Shown: positions 44,886 to 52,949 of the stretch, one piece after another
How the letters are laid out: every line of letters begins with the position of its first letter
How positions within the stretch are numbered: the first letter of the stretch is position 1
DNA from: Acidobacteriota bacterium
Lineage (GTDB): Bacteria; Acidobacteriota; Thermoanaerobaculia; Thermoanaerobaculales; Thermoanaerobaculaceae
Length of the DNA: 64,000 bases
NCBI GenBank assembly: GCA_004298115.1
Contig: SCRJ01000045.1
Span: 1 to 64,000 of the forward strand
Direction: 5' to 3'
The notes under the pieces: model-generated
Databases searched by the model: none
The model's input: the letters and a program-made list of their open reading frames with translations, nothing else
Told to the model about the DNA's origin: nothing
Translations under genes and position numbers: made by a program

Positions 44886-45731
44886 CTACGTGGACAGGAA
44901 CTCGAGGACCTCGGCGAGCAGGGCGCCGCCGCCCTCGGCGAGCACCGAATGGGCGGCGCCGGGGACCTCACGGTAGCGCGCCTCGGGGATCGCGGCGGCC
45001 AGCTCCCGGGTCGCCGTGGCCGCGACGAGCGGGTCGTGCTCGCCGGCCAGCACCAGCGTCGGGCAGGCGACCGCGGCGAGGTCGGCCCGCATGTCCCAGC
45101 CGGCGCGCAGCGCCGCGAGTTGCTGCAGCGCGCCGGGGCGATCGTCCGGGTCGAGCGTCCACAGCCTGGCGGCCTGGTCCACGAAGGAGGGGTACTTGTC
45201 GGCGAACGCGCTGGCGAAAGCGAACGCCATGAACGCCTCGGCGGCCTCGGCCGGATCGAGGCGCGTGAAGGCGATCTCGAAGAAGCGCATGACGCGCCGG
45301 TGCGATGGGGTCAGCCGCGCCCCGCACGAGGCCACGACGAGGCGGCCGACGGCGGCCGGATGGCGGACGGCGAGCTGGCAGGCGACGAGGCCGCCCATCG
45401 AGACGCCGATCACGCCGGCGGCGGCGAATCCGGCGTGCGCCAGCACGGTCGCGGCGTCGTCGGCGGCGCCGGCGAGGGTGAACGTCTCGCCGCCGCGCGA
45501 GCCGCCCACGCCGCGATTGTCGGGGGCGAGCACGGTGAACCGGTCCGCGAGCAGCCGCGGCAGCTCACCCCACAACCGGGCCCGCGAGCCGAGCCCGGCG
45601 AGGAGGAGCAACGGGGGGCCGCCCCCCCAGCGCTCGTAGGCGATCGGCCCGCGCGGTCCGGCGATCGTCAGGTCGTCCGGGGCGGGACGAGGCGCGCCGG
45701 TGTGAGGCGGAGTCTCGGCCTTCGGGCTCAT
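44886..45731 (-). CDS. Alpha/beta hydrolase
   Basis: 281 residues. The oxyanion segment is LLLLAGLGSRARLWGELPRLL, the nucleophile elbow is IGVSMGGLVACQLA, the acid is in LVLAGEHDPLVAA and the His in PGAAHSVLAEGG. It resembles 3-oxoadipate enol-lactonase/BphD-type esterases, but the substrate is not known. It ends 154 bases from the DinB-like gene start and begins 12 bases after trxA ends, so it is probably co-transcribed with trxA. Confidence 0.9.
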   Translation of the reverse strand: MSPKAETPPHTGAPRPAPDDLTIAGPRGPIAYERWGGGPPLLLLAGLGSRARLWGELPRLLADRFTVLAPDNRGVGGSRGGETFTLAGAADDAATVLAHAGFAAAGVIGVSMGGLVACQLAVRHPAAVGRLVVASCGARLTPSHRRVMRFFEIAFTRLDPAEAAEAFMAFAFASAFADKYPSFVDQAARLWTLDPDDRPGALQQLAALRAGWDMRADLAAVACPTLVLAGEHDPLVAATATRELAAAIPEARYREVPGAAHSVLAEGGGALLAEVLEFLST

Positions 45732-45743
45732 CCCCCGCGCCCG

Positions 45744-46070
45744 TCACAGCAGGGCGGCCAACTTCTCCTTCAGGACCTTCTTGTCCACCGCGCCGATGAC
45801 GCGGTCCACCATCTTGCCGCCCTTGAAGAACAGCAGGGTCGGGATCGACTGGATGCCGAACTTGATGGCGACCTGCCGGCTCGAGTCCACGTCCACCTTG
45901 GCGACGATGGCCTTGCCGGCGAACTCCTCGGCGAGCGCCTCGACGTGGGGCGCGATGATGCGGCACGGACCGCACCAGGTGGCCCAGAAGTCCACCATCG
46001 CGGGCTTGCCGGCGTTGACGACGGCGGCTTCGAAGGTTTCGTCGGTGACCTGCGTGACGTTTCCAGACAT
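45744..46070 (-). CDS. trxA: Thioredoxin
   Basis: 108 residues, the canonical length. Active site FWATWCGPCRIIAP, cis-Pro in SIPTLLFFKGG, and buried Asp in MVDFWA. It is the general cytoplasmic disulfide reductase and probable electron donor for the ArsC in this window. AGGAA precedes ATG by about 8 bases. It is divergent from rsmA across a 156-base spacer, where I see no convincing promoter. Confidence 0.97.
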   Translation of the reverse strand: MSGNVTQVTDETFEAAVVNAGKPAMVDFWATWCGPCRIIAPHVEALAEEFAGKAIVAKVDVDSSRQVAIKFGIQSIPTLLFFKGGKMVDRVIGAVDKKVLKEKLAALL

Positions 46071-46226
46071 TGCGGCCTTCCTCTCTGTTCTCCGGGGACG
46101 AAGCGGTTTCGCCCCCGGCTCGCGTGCATGCAAGCGCGGCCGCGGCCGCGCAAATTCCGCCTCGGACCGTTCGCGGGCGGCGCACCGGACCTCCGGAGCA
46201 GGTATTGTAGGCAGGAGGGGACGGGG

Positions 46227-47051
46227 GTGGCAACCGTGCGCACGCGGCGCCAGAGGCTCGGGCAGCACTTCCTGCGCGACGCAGCGACGGCGCGCGCCGT
46301 TGCCGCCGCGCTCGCCGCCGCGCCGCCGCGGGTGCTCGAGATCGGGCCGGGGCGAGGCGCGCTCACCGGGCCGCTCCTCGAGCGCTTCGGCCGGGTGCGC
46401 GCCGTCGAGGTGGACGCCGCCCTCGCCGCCGGCCTCGCGGCGCGACTGGGCGCCCCTCCCGGCCTCGAGGTCCGGCACGCCGACGCCCTGGCGGACGACC
46501 TCGAGGCGCTCGCGGAAGGGGGGCCGTGGCAGGTCGCCGCGAACCTCCCCTACAGCGTCGGCACGGCGATCGTGCGCCGCCTGCTGCCCCGCCGCGACCT
46601 GTTTCCGCGCCTCGTCGTGATGGTGCAGCTCGAGGTCGCCCAGCGCATGGTGGCGCCGCCGGGAGGCGGGAACCGGGGGTTGATGACGCTGGCCACCGAG
46701 GCCTGGGGCCGGGCCGAGATCCTGTTCACGGTGCCGCCGGGGCGTTTCGCCCCCCCGCCCAAGGTGAACTCGGCGGTCGTCCGCATCGAGCTGCGGCCGG
46801 ACCCGGCGCCGGCGGCCGCGATCGAACGCGCGCTGGCGCTGGCGTCGGCCGCATTCGCGCAGCGCCGGAAGAAGCTCGCCAACGGGCTCGCGGCGCTGGC
46901 GACGCCGGCCGCGATCGCGGCGGCGTGCGCCGCCGCCGGGGTGGATGCCGGCGCGCGGCCGCAGGAGCTGGCGTGGGAGGCGTGGCTCGCGCTGGCGCGG
47001 GCGCTCCCGGACCGCGGCGGCGCCGCGGCAGCGGCCGGGGGACCGGGCTGA
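46227..47051 (+). CDS. rsmA: 16S rRNA dimethyladenosine methyltransferase A
   Basis: 274 residues. The start RQRLGQHFLRD is the family N-terminus; SAM motif I is VLEIGPGRGALTGPLL, motif IV is VAANLPYSVGTA, and the C-terminal lobe contains FAPPPKVNSAVVRI. It dimethylates two adjacent adenines near the 3' end of 16S rRNA (KsgA). It starts with GTG, with AGGAGGGG 6 bases upstream. The stop overlaps the RNase J start by one base (TGATG). Confidence 0.96.
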   Translation: MATVRTRRQRLGQHFLRDAATARAVAAALAAAPPRVLEIGPGRGALTGPLLERFGRVRAVEVDAALAAGLAARLGAPPGLEVRHADALADDLEALAEGGPWQVAANLPYSVGTAIVRRLLPRRDLFPRLVVMVQLEVAQRMVAPPGGGNRGLMTLATEAWGRAEILFTVPPGRFAPPPKVNSAVVRIELRPDPAPAAAIERALALASAAFAQRRKKLANGLAALATPAAIAAACAAAGVDAGARPQELAWEAWLALARALPDRGGAAAAAGGPG

Positions 47052-48673
47052 TGGCGACGCTGGTGGCGCTGGGCGGCCTCGGGGAGTTCGGCGCCAACTC
47101 GCTCCTGGTCGAGGACGAGGGCGGCGCGCGGGTGCTCCTCGACGCCGGCGCGGCGTTCTCGGACCTCGCGGCGTTCGGCGTCGGGTACGAGGTCCCGGAC
47201 TTCGCGGCGATCGGCGGCGGGCCTCCCGCGGCCGTCGTCGTGACGCACGCGCACGACGACCACATCAAGGGGATCGCGTTCCTGCGCGAAGCGCACCCCG
47301 CGATCGAGCTGGCGGCCAGCCGCACCACCCTGGCGTGGGCGCGCCGCGCGACCGGCAACGGCGCCGCGCTCGCGACGCGCGAGCTGCAGCTTGGGATCCC
47401 GGTGCCGGCCGGCCCGTTCACGGTGCACGCGGTCCCGGTCTCGCACTCGATCCCGGGGACGGTGGCGTTGCGCCTGGAAGGGGCCGACGGCGCCCTCGTG
47501 CTCGCCACCGACCTGCGGCTCGCCCCGTCGGCGCTCGAGGAGTCGACGTCGCAGGAGGCGCTCGCGGCCTGGGGGGACGCCGGCACGGACCTGTTGCTCC
47601 TCGACTCGACCAACGCTCTGGTCCGGGCCGAGCCGCCGTCCGAGGCGACCGTGGCCGAGGCGATCGAGGAGCAGGTGCGCAAGGTGCGGGGGGCGGTGAT
47701 CGCGGTCTCGTTCGCCTCGCAGCTCGGGCGCTTCCGCCAGCTCGCCCGCGCCGCCGCCGCGACCGGCCGGCTGGTGGTGCCGGTGGGCCGCGGCCTCGTC
47801 GAGTCGCTCGAGGTCCAGGCCCGGCTCGGCGGCCTCGGCCTGCCGCTCGGTCTCGTGCGTCCGGCGCGCGAGCTGCCGTCACTGCCCCGCGACCGGGTCA
47901 TCGTGGTCGCCACCGGGTCCCAGGGAGAGCCGGGCTCCGCCTTCTCGCGCCTCGCCGTGGACCTGCTCCCCGGTTTGCGTCTGCGGCCCGGCGACACGGT
48001 GCTGCACGCGGCCCGCGTGATCCCCGGCAACGAGCGCCGCCTGGCGCACCTGTTCGACCACTGCGTCCGCCGCGGGGCGCGGGTGGTGACCGCCGCCGAG
48101 GCGCCGATCCACGCCTCGGGCCACCCCCACCAGGCGGAGCTCGCGCGCCTGCTCGACCTCGTGCGGCCGCGTTGGGTCCTGCCCGTACACGGCCGCCGCC
48201 GCCACCTCGAGGCCGTCGCCGAGCTCGCGCGGGCCCGCGGGATCGGCACGCTGGTGGTGGAGAACGGCGAGGAGGTGGCGTGGGGGCGCTCCGGCGTCGC
48301 CGTGACCGGGGAGCTGCGCCAGGTGGGGCGCATCCTCCTCGACGACGTCGGCGAGGAGGTCCTCGACCCCGCCATCCTGCGGCACCGGCGCTCGCTGGCG
48401 CGCGAGGGGATGGTGGTGGCCGTGCTGCCCTGCTCGCGCGCGGCGCCGGGAGGGCTCGGCGACGTGCAGATCCACGTCTCGGGGATGCCCGCCGCCGCCG
48501 GACTGGTGGACCAGCTCGCGGTGGGACTGACCGCGGAGATCGGCCGGGCCGGGATCCTGGCGCGGCGCGACCCCGAGTGGCTGCGCAGTACAATGGCGCG
48601 GTGGCTGCGCAGTGAGGTGCGCCGGCGCACGCGCCGCCGCCCGGTGGTGGTGGCGCTGGTCGTGGAGCTCTGA
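47051..48673 (+). CDS. rnj: Ribonuclease J
   Basis: 540 residues of the metallo-beta-lactamase/beta-CASP class. The zinc motif is VVVTHAHDDHIKG (H66, H68, D70, H71). The beta-CASP motifs follow: VVATGSQGEPGSA, IHASGHPHQAEL and VLPVHGRRRHLEAVAELA. The C-terminal domain is present. It works as a 5'-3' exonuclease and endonuclease in rRNA and mRNA turnover. ATG overlaps the rsmA stop by one base; the next 50-codon ORF starts immediately after its stop. Confidence 0.95.
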   Translation: MATLVALGGLGEFGANSLLVEDEGGARVLLDAGAAFSDLAAFGVGYEVPDFAAIGGGPPAAVVVTHAHDDHIKGIAFLREAHPAIELAASRTTLAWARRATGNGAALATRELQLGIPVPAGPFTVHAVPVSHSIPGTVALRLEGADGALVLATDLRLAPSALEESTSQEALAAWGDAGTDLLLLDSTNALVRAEPPSEATVAEAIEEQVRKVRGAVIAVSFASQLGRFRQLARAAAATGRLVVPVGRGLVESLEVQARLGGLGLPLGLVRPARELPSLPRDRVIVVATGSQGEPGSAFSRLAVDLLPGLRLRPGDTVLHAARVIPGNERRLAHLFDHCVRRGARVVTAAEAPIHASGHPHQAELARLLDLVRPRWVLPVHGRRRHLEAVAELARARGIGTLVVENGEEVAWGRSGVAVTGELRQVGRILLDDVGEEVLDPAILRHRRSLAREGMVVAVLPCSRAAPGGLGDVQIHVSGMPAAAGLVDQLAVGLTAEIGRAGILARRDPEWLRSTMARWLRSEVRRRTRRRPVVVALVVEL

Positions 48674-48826
48674 ATGACCATGTTGGATGCGGTCGGACTG
48701 GGAATCGTGCGGGGGCTCACCGAGTTCCTGCCGGTTTCCTCTCGCGGGCGGCTGTGCCGGTTCGCCGGGTACCTGCCGCCGTTGGCCGCGCTGACGGTCG
48801 TCCCCGCCGAGATGGGCATCTGGTGA
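48674..48826 (+). pseudogene. Remnant of undecaprenyl-diphosphatase UppP (BacA), 50-codon ORF
   Basis: The short ORF contains GLGIVRGLTEFLPVSSRGRL, an almost exact copy of the first catalytic loop of UppP (consensus GIVQGLTEFLPVSSxGHL). The catalytic Glu is kept (E17), but the conserved His after SSxG is Arg (R26), and the chain stops at 50 residues where UppP runs to about 270. Nothing resembling the second half of UppP follows. It begins directly after the rnj stop and its TGA overlaps the ftsK ATG by one base, so it is still placed as a coupled gene. Most likely an internal-deletion relic; a small membrane peptide that has kept a coupling role is the alternative. Confidence 0.72.
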
Positions 48827-51213
48827 TGGCGCGCAGCCGGGAGGAGATCACCCGCGAGGTCGCCGGCTTCCTGCTCGGGATCATGGGCGTCCTGGTCCTG
48901 CTGGCGGCCGTGACCTACCACCCCCTCGACCCGTCGCTGTTCGCGGCGGGGAGCGACGTCGTCCACAACCTCCTCGCCTGGGGCGGCGCGGCGATCGCCG
49001 GGATCGTGGTCGGGCTGCTGGGTGCGCTTGCCCCGGCCGTGCCGGTGATGATGATGGCGGTGGGGTGGCGCTGGCTGCGCGGGCGGGAGCTGGAAGCCCC
49101 GGCCGTCGTGGGAAGCGCGTGGGCCGTGGCCGTCGTGGGCGGCGACGGTCTCCTCGCCGCGCTGGTGGGGCGCACGGGCTATCGCGGCGGCGAGCTGGAG
49201 TGGGGGGGCGAGGTCGGACGCCTCGTCGCCCGCGGGCTCACCGGCTCGCTCGGGCCGGTGGGGGCGCTGGTGATCTGCGCTGCGGCCGTGCTGGCGGGAG
49301 TGACGTTCGGCGTGAGCGGTTCGCTCGTGCAGGTGTTCGCCGGGGTCGGCGGCCTCGTCACCCACAAGCGCTCCGAGATGGCGGCGAAGTGGGCGCGCCG
49401 GCGCGACGCCCGGCAGCGCGGCGAGATGCGCAAGAAGCTGCTGCGCCGCCACCAGGAGCGCCACCCGGGAGCGCCGCGGCCGCCGCTGGTGGCGCGGGAG
49501 CGGGCCGGCGACGTCTCGTTCAGCATCCGCCGCCTGCGCCACGTCGCGGTGGTGAGCGAGGAACCCCCGGCGCAACGTTCGGTGGCGGCCTCCAGGGCGC
49601 CTGCGGGCGGCGGCGAGGCGACCGAGCGGCGCGCGCCCTCGCCGCGGCCGCAACGTCCGGCGGCGCGCCGGGTCGAGTCGGTGGCGGTGCAGGAGGCGTT
49701 CGACTTTCCGGAGGCGCCGATCTCGCCGTTGCCGGAGAAGACGATGCTCGCGCTCGCGCCGCCGGCGCCGCAGATCGATCCCAAACAGCTCGCCCAGATG
49801 CGGGAGCACGTCGAGGCCAAGTGCCAGGAGTTCCGGGTGGACGGCGCGGTCGAGGACGTGCTGCCGGGCCCGGTCATCACCACCTACGAGTTCCGCCCCG
49901 CGGCCGGGGTCAAGTACGCCCAGGTGGTTCGCCTCGAGGAGGACCTCGCTCTCGGTCTCCAGGTCGAGGCGGTGCGGATCGAGCGCATCCCCGGCAAGGC
50001 GACGGTGGGGATCGAGGTGCCGAACCCCGAGCGCCACACCATCGTGCTGCGCGAGATCATCGAGTCCTCGAAGTTCGTCCACTCCGCCTCGCCGCTCACC
50101 CTGGCGCTGGGCAAGGACATCCACGGGCGGCCGTTCGTCGCCGACATGCAGCGCATGCCGCACCTCCTGATCGGCGGCTTCACCGGTTCGGGCAAGAGCG
50201 TGGGCATCAACGCCATGATCATGTCGATCCTGTTCAAGGCGACGCCCTCCGACGTGCGCTTCATCCTGATCGACCCGAAGCAGGTGGAGCTCGGCATGTA
50301 CGAGAAGCTGCCGCACCTGCTGACGCCGATCATCTCGGACCCCAAGGAAGCCGCGCGCGCCCTGCGCTGGGCGGTGCGCCAGATGCGCGAGCGCTACGCG
50401 CTGCTGGCCGCGTGCAAGGTGCGTAACCTCACCCAGTACAACGCCCTGCTCGGCGACAGCGAGGCCCGCAAGGTGGCGGCCGAGGGCGCCGGCACGGTCG
50501 AGCTGCAGCCGCTGCCGTTCATCGTGATCATCATCGACGAGCTGGCCGACCTGATGATGACCTGCGCCAGCGAGGTCGAGGACTCGATCGGCCACCTGTC
50601 GCAGATGGCGCGCGCGGTCGGCATCCACCTGCTGTTCGCGACGCAGCGCCCGAGCGTCGACATCGTGACCGGCGTGATCAAGGCGAACTTCCCCTGCCGC
50701 ATCGCCTACAAGGTGCGGACGCGGTTCGACTCGCGGACCATCCTCGACACCGAGGGCGCCGAGTGCCTGCTCGGCATGGGCGACATGCTCTACCTGGCGG
50801 CGGGCACCTCGCGGCCGGTCCGCCTCCACGGCTGCCTCGTGCGCGAGGACGAGATCCTGACCGTGCTCAAGCACCTGCGCCGGCTCGGCAAACCCGAGTT
50901 CGACCCCGCGGTGCTGGCGGAGCCGGAACCCGGGGCCGGGTTCGGCGGCGAGGCGGAGTGGGACGACCCGATGTACGACCAGGCGGCCCGGCTGGTCGTC
51001 GGCTCGCGCAAGGCCTCGGCCTCGTACATCCAGCGCAAGATGCGGCTGGGGTACGCGCGTTCCGCCCGGCTTCTCGATATGATGGAACAGCAGGGCCTCG
51101 TCGGGCCCTCGCAAGGCTCGCGCGGACGGGAGGTCCTGGTGCCGCCCGAGTACTTCGGTGAGGTGGATGCGACGCAGTTGGACGGCGGCGGGGAGGCGAC
51201 CACCGATGATTGA
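48826..51213 (+). CDS. ftsK: DNA translocase FtsK
   Basis: 795 residues. Four membrane helices in the first ~185 residues are followed by a basic, Arg/Pro-rich linker (about 185-330), the RecA-type motor with Walker A GGFTGSGKSVGINAM and Walker B FIVIIIDELADLMM, and the C-terminal gamma winged helix (DQAARLVVGSRKASASYIQRKMRLGYARSARLLDMMEQ). It pumps chromosomal DNA through the septum and activates dimer resolution. ATG in a TGATG overlap with the UppP remnant; its 3' end overlaps orf99 by 8 bases. Confidence 0.96.
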   Translation: MARSREEITREVAGFLLGIMGVLVLLAAVTYHPLDPSLFAAGSDVVHNLLAWGGAAIAGIVVGLLGALAPAVPVMMMAVGWRWLRGRELEAPAVVGSAWAVAVVGGDGLLAALVGRTGYRGGELEWGGEVGRLVARGLTGSLGPVGALVICAAAVLAGVTFGVSGSLVQVFAGVGGLVTHKRSEMAAKWARRRDARQRGEMRKKLLRRHQERHPGAPRPPLVARERAGDVSFSIRRLRHVAVVSEEPPAQRSVAASRAPAGGGEATERRAPSPRPQRPAARRVESVAVQEAFDFPEAPISPLPEKTMLALAPPAPQIDPKQLAQMREHVEAKCQEFRVDGAVEDVLPGPVITTYEFRPAAGVKYAQVVRLEEDLALGLQVEAVRIERIPGKATVGIEVPNPERHTIVLREIIESSKFVHSASPLTLALGKDIHGRPFVADMQRMPHLLIGGFTGSGKSVGINAMIMSILFKATPSDVRFILIDPKQVELGMYEKLPHLLTPIISDPKEAARALRWAVRQMRERYALLAACKVRNLTQYNALLGDSEARKVAAEGAGTVELQPLPFIVIIIDELADLMMTCASEVEDSIGHLSQMARAVGIHLLFATQRPSVDIVTGVIKANFPCRIAYKVRTRFDSRTILDTEGAECLLGMGDMLYLAAGTSRPVRLHGCLVREDEILTVLKHLRRLGKPEFDPAVLAEPEPGAGFGGEAEWDDPMYDQAARLVVGSRKASASYIQRKMRLGYARSARLLDMMEQQGLVGPSQGSRGREVLVPPEYFGEVDATQLDGGGEATTDD

Positions 51214-51505
51214 GCTCTCGACGCAGATGGTCATGTACTTGCTGGCGGCGGTCGGGATCCTGCTGCTCCTGTTGGTCGTGAGCCTCCTGTCGCGGCCGCG
51301 GGTCTTCACCCAGTACCTGGAGGCGATGACGGGGATCAAGCTCTCCGCCCGGGACGTCGCGCGCGTCTACAAACAGCGCGGCAAGTCGGGCGTGCGCGAC
51401 ATGTTCCTCGAGCTGATCATCCGCGAGGACCTCAAGAGCGGCCCGCGGATCACGCCCGACTCGGCGCCGGACCTCGAGTCGCTCGTGCCGGAGCCGAGGA
51501 AGTGA
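51206..51505 (+). CDS. Single-pass membrane protein of unknown function
   Basis: 99 residues. One N-terminal membrane helix (MVMYLLAAVGILLLLLVVSLL) is followed by a charged cytoplasmic domain (VARVYKQRGKSGVRDMFLELIIREDLKSG). I recognise no family. The start lies 8 bases inside ftsK and the stop overlaps the decarboxylase alpha gene by 4 bases (GTGA), which suggests it is a real, regulated member of the division operon. Confidence 0.65.
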   Translation: MIELSTQMVMYLLAAVGILLLLLVVSLLSRPRVFTQYLEAMTGIKLSARDVARVYKQRGKSGVRDMFLELIIREDLKSGPRITPDSAPDLESLVPEPRK

Positions 51506-51987
51506 GCGCGTCGCGCCGGCTCGACGCCCTGCTCGCGGCCGGGGTCGGCTTCGTCGCCGGGGTGCCGTGCTCCTACCTGAAGACCTTCTTCGCCGGGTGC
51601 GCGGAGCTGCCGCTGTCCTCGTTCCTGCCCGCCGTGCGCGAGGACCACGCCGTGGCGGCGTGCGCCGGCGCCTGGCTCGGCGGGACGCGGGCCGCGGCCG
51701 CGATGCAGAACTCCGGCCTGGGGTACTGTCTGGAGGTCCTCACCTCGTTGCACCTCATGTACGCCGTCCCGCTGCCGATGCTGGTCTCCGACCGGGGGGA
51801 CCCGGGCGACTTCGAGGAGCACCGCATCCTCGGGCAGCGCACCCGGCGGCTGCTCGACCTCTTCGAGATCCCCTGGGCCGAGGCCCGGTCCGGCGCCGAA
51901 GGCGACGACGCGAACTGGCTCGTCGCCGCCGCCGAGCGTGGGCGCCGTCCGGCGGTCCTGCTGGTCGGCAAGGGGGCGGACTCGTGA
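51502..51987 (+). CDS. ThDP-dependent 2-keto acid decarboxylase, alpha (Pyr) subunit
   Basis: 161 residues resembling the N-terminal half of phosphonopyruvate decarboxylase and ComD of sulfopyruvate decarboxylase: GVPCSYLKTFFAG, VREDHAVAACAGAWLGG with the activating Glu, and MQNSGLGYCLEVLTSL. It forms the pyrimidine-binding half of the ThDP site; the PP half is the next gene. Both starts and stops overlap neighbours by 4 bases (GTGA). Substrate not determinable; no phosphonate or coenzyme M genes are in the window. Confidence 0.82.
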   Translation: MSASRRLDALLAAGVGFVAGVPCSYLKTFFAGCAELPLSSFLPAVREDHAVAACAGAWLGGTRAAAAMQNSGLGYCLEVLTSLHLMYAVPLPMLVSDRGDPGDFEEHRILGQRTRRLLDLFEIPWAEARSGAEGDDANWLVAAAERGRRPAVLLVGKGADS

Positions 51988-52544
51988 CCCGCGCCGAAGC
52001 CGTCGCCGTGGTGCTGCCGCTCCTCGCCGACGACGACATCGTGGTCGCCGCCGACGGCGCGATCTCGCGTGAGGCGTACCGCGCCCATGACCGCTCGCGG
52101 ACGTTCTACATGCTGGGCTCGATGGGGCAGGTCGCCTCGATCGCGCTCGGCCTCGCGTTGACCCGGATGGAGAGGGTCGTCGCCCTCGACGGCGACGGCA
52201 ACCTGCTCATGGGGCTCGGCGGCCTCGCCCTCGCCGGCGGCCGTCAACCCGCGAACTTCTACCACCTGGTGCTCGACAACGGCTGCTACGCCACCACCGG
52301 CGGCCAGCCTGCGCTCTCGCAGGACGTCGATCTCGCCGCCGTGGCGGCCGGCGCCGGGTACGCGTGGGCGCGGCGCTGCTTCTCCGCCGAGCACGTGACC
52401 GAAGCGATGACGGCGTGGCTGGCGGCGCCCGGCCCCGCGTTCCTCGACATCGAGGTGGATGCGTCCAACACCGACCCGGCGCCGCGGGTGCCGATGACGC
52501 CGGAGGAGATGGCGGCGCGGGTCCGCGCCGCCCTCGCCACCTGA
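51984..52544 (+). CDS. ThDP-dependent 2-keto acid decarboxylase, beta (PP) subunit
   Basis: 186 residues. The diphosphate/Mg motif is VVALDGDGNLLMGLGGLALAGG...FYHLVLDNGCYATTGGQPALS, matching ComE/Ppd C-terminal domains, with the GDG...N spacing intact. SRTFYMLGSMGQVASIALGLAL is the family strand before it. It should pair with the preceding alpha subunit to form an active (alpha-beta)n enzyme. GTG start, 4-base overlap. It is the last gene of the rsmA-rnj-ftsK operon before a 405-base repeat-filled region. Confidence 0.84.
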   Translation: MTRAEAVAVVLPLLADDDIVVAADGAISREAYRAHDRSRTFYMLGSMGQVASIALGLALTRMERVVALDGDGNLLMGLGGLALAGGRQPANFYHLVLDNGCYATTGGQPALSQDVDLAAVAAGAGYAWARRCFSAEHVTEAMTAWLAAPGPAFLDIEVDASNTDPAPRVPMTPEEMAARVRAALAT

Positions 52545-52613
52545 GCGCCGGCACGGCTGCACGCCTCGAGCGTGGCGGCCCTGCCTGGCGGCGCAGCGGT
52601 CGATTTCTCAGCT

Positions 52614-52690
52614 GTCATCCCCGCGAACGCGGGATCCAGGCGAGGCCGGTCGCGCGCCCATGACCGGATTCCCGCCGGCGCGGGAATGAC
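52614..52690. repeat. REPIN-like double-hairpin element, copy 1
   Basis: Starts GTCATCCCCGCG and ends CGCGGGAATGAC, so the two ends are inverted copies with one mismatch. Inside, each end forms its own small hairpin (CCCGCGAACGCGGG; TTCCCGCCGGCGCGGGAA) with a 25-30-base middle. A second copy of nearly the same length is at 63891-63968. Confidence 0.85.
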
Positions 52691-52714
52691 GGCAGAGAGG
52701 CGCGCTCGGGCCTC

Positions 52715-52880
52715 ACCACGGACCCCGGACCACCGACCACGGACCACCGACCACGGACCCCGGACCACCGACCACGGACCACGGACCACGGACCACTGAC
52801 TACTGACCACGGACCACGGACCACGGGCCACGGACCCCGGACCACGGACCACGGACCACGGATCACGGACCACGGGCCAC
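52715..52880. repeat. Degenerate 7-bp array based on GGACCAC
   Basis: About 23 heptamer units. Variants include GGACCCC, GGACCAC, CGACCAC, TGACCAC, TGACTAC, GGGCCAC and GGATCAC. The period is kept throughout while single bases have drifted, suggesting an old expansion of the same unit as at 42361-42419. Confidence 0.9.
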
Positions 52881-52949
52881 GCTCCTGTGTTGCGGTAAGA
52901 TCATCGGTAGTCAGGACGACAGGCGCGGACTCGGCAGCGGGAGGTGGGC

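Larger units (their letters stand above)
52545..52949. other. Gene-free stretch with dispersed repeats
   Basis: 405 bases between the decarboxylase beta gene and the receiver gene. It holds a REPIN-like inverted repeat (52614-52690) and a degenerate heptamer array (52715-52880), listed separately. The remainder (52881-52949) should carry the receiver promoter; I see no convincing -35/-10 pair there. Confidence 0.6.

Noticed and set aside
42996-46226. Long open frame upstream of rsmA on the plus strand
   Set aside because: It runs antisense to five real genes (FAH, channel, DinB, hydrolase, trxA); the family N-terminus and Shine-Dalgarno put the rsmA start at 46227.
51502-52544. Coenzyme M biosynthesis (ComDE) as the function of the decarboxylase pair
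   Set aside because: No other coenzyme M or phosphonate genes are present; the family match alone cannot name the substrate.
52715-52880. CRISPR array
   Set aside because: Units are 7 bases with no unique spacers, and no cas genes are near; this is a simple tandem repeat.
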